NCBI GenBank assembly: GCA_009823505.1
Contig: VZQC01007977.1
Span: 971,333-1,035,332, forward strand
DNA: 64,000 nucleotides
Direction of reading: 5' to 3'
Source: Rhizomys pruinosus
Lineage: Eukaryota > Chordata > Mammalia > Rodentia > Spalacidae
How positions within the stretch are numbered: the stretch's first letter is position 1; every line of letters starts with the position of its first letter. This document shows positions 62,888-64,000 of this stretch, one piece after another. Made by a program: the position numbers and the translations under genes. Under the pieces are notes generated by a model. It made no database searches. It was not told the DNA's origin and worked only from the letters and a program-made list of their open reading frames with translations.

Positions 62888-64000
62888 TCTACAGAAGTTT
62901 TGTAGCTTAATGAGTTTCCACTTACTGACCTTTATGGCTGAGCAGCTGATGACCTATTTAGAAAGTCTTCTACACCTATATCTTGGACAGTACCACCTAC
63001 ATTTTATTCCAAAAGTTTCAAAGTTTCATGTTTTATATTGAGGTCTTTGATCCATTTGTCATTGACTTTTGTGCAGGGTGAAAGATAAGGGTCCAATTTC
63101 ATTCTTCTTCAGGCAGAGATCCAGTTCTGCCAGCACCATTTGTTGAAGATGCTGTGTTTCATCCGTTGTGTGTTTTGGCACTTTTGTCAAGTATCAGGTG
63201 GCTGAAATTGCATGTACTCATGTTTGGGTCTTCTATTATGTTCTATTTATCTATACATCTATTTTTGTGCCAGAACCATGCTGTTTTTATGACTATAACT
63301 CTGCAATATAACATCCCCAGCATTGTCTTTTGACCTAGATTGGTTTGGCTATCTGGGGTCTTTTGTGATTCCATATGAATTTTAGGATGATTTTTTTTAT
63401 AGCTCTGTGAAGAATGTCATGGTTATTTTGATTGGCATTGCATTGAATAGATCACTTTTGGTAAGATGGTCATTTTCACAGCATTGATTCTACCAAGCAA
63501 TGAGCATGGTAAGACTTTCCATCTCCTAGACTCTTCCTCTACCTCTCTTTTTTTCAAAGATTTTAAATTTTCACTATAGAGATCTTTGATATCTTTTGTT
63601 AGATTTATTCCTAAATATTTTATTTTTTGAGGTTATTATTAATGGGAGGGGTTCCTTGAATGCTTTTTCTGATTGCTTGTTATTGGTGTATAGAAAGGCT
63701 ACTGATTTTTTAGGTCAATTTTGCAACCTGCTATTTGCTGAAAGTATTAATTATTTCTAACAGTTTTCTGTGGAAGTTTTGGGAACTCTTATGTATACTA
63801 TCATATCATCTGCAAATAGGGATAATTTGACCTCTTCTTTTCCCATTAGTACTCCTTACTTTCTTTCTCTTGTCTTATTGCTCTTGCAAGGATTACAAGC
63901 ACTAGGTTGAAAAGGAGAGGAGAGAGTGGACAGCCTGTCTTGTTCCTGATTGTAATGGGAATGTTTTCAGTTTTTCTCCATTTAGAATGATGTGGGCTAT

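Larger units (their letters stand above)
58565..64000 (-). mobile_element. Old Lx-like L1, interrupted, runs off window
   Basis: Minus-strand L1: 3' UTR 58565-60210, ORF2 C-terminal part 60211-60325, 60769-61410 and 62888-64000. It is interrupted by a B1 (59434), a solo LTR (60326-60768) and a younger L1 (61411-62887), each entering in the middle of otherwise continuous ORF2 or UTR sequence. The pieces join in register: the ORF2 C-terminus 'KWMELDSVILNEVTQTQKNK' lies at the left, RT-proximal sequence at the right. The element continues beyond 64000. Confidence 0.85.

Overview
The window is non-coding DNA from a muroid-type rodent. It holds no protein-coding gene that I can support. The rodent call rests on dense B1 SINEs (7SL-derived, with the typical 'gtggc...cctttaatcc' box), B2-like tRNA-derived SINEs ('ttaagagcac', 'ggttcgatcccc'), B4 and other older SINEs, L1 elements with long 3' UTRs of the Lx kind, and many CT/CA/ATCT microsatellites. 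The B2 3' half and the B1 tail differ from what I know of house mouse, so another muroid is likely; I cannot name the species.

Layout. 1-2.2 kb: tandem-like segments, an L1 3' end and an unrecognised retroposed repeat that recurs at 46.3-47.2 kb. 4.5-6.2 kb: an old Lx-type L1 3' UTR. 7.5-8.36 kb: a processed pseudogene with a Myb/SANT-like domain. 8.4-9.7 kb: a B1 cluster with a 150-bp tandem duplication and an inverted B1 pair. 12.0-20.3 kb: a 4.1-kb segment present twice in tandem, joined at a single N. The second copy runs into a minus-strand L1 (about 19.3-25.7 kb) that ends in tandem 5'-UTR monomers. 27.7-28.8 kb: L1 3' end and a B2 with clear target-site duplications. 32.7-33.0 kb: 43-bp minisatellite. 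34.8-35.7 kb: a B2 split by an L1. 36.4-36.6 kb: a tiny twin-primed L1 with inverted 5' part. 39.06-40.08 kb: 42-bp minisatellite. 40.7-44.5 kb: two inverted copies of an LTR-like repeat, one carrying a 28-bp minisatellite. 51.97-52.8 kb: a long ATCT microsatellite. 54.3-55.8 kb: an L1 whose centre has been replaced by one N. 57.7-64 kb: an old minus-strand L1 invaded by a B1, a 443-bp solo LTR and a younger L1.

Four isolated Ns (13001, 16060, 34878, 55321) each lie at or inside an L1 copy, and the sequence changes abruptly at each. The second copy of the 4.1-kb duplication is full of 1-3 base indels. Both point to long-read gap filling or contig joining over near-identical L1s, so structure around these points may be artefactual.

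No new functional system was found. The most informative items are the exactly delimited insertions (solo LTR, nested L1, twin-primed L1), the minisatellite born inside an LTR-like repeat, the SANT-domain pseudogene and the N-linked duplication.
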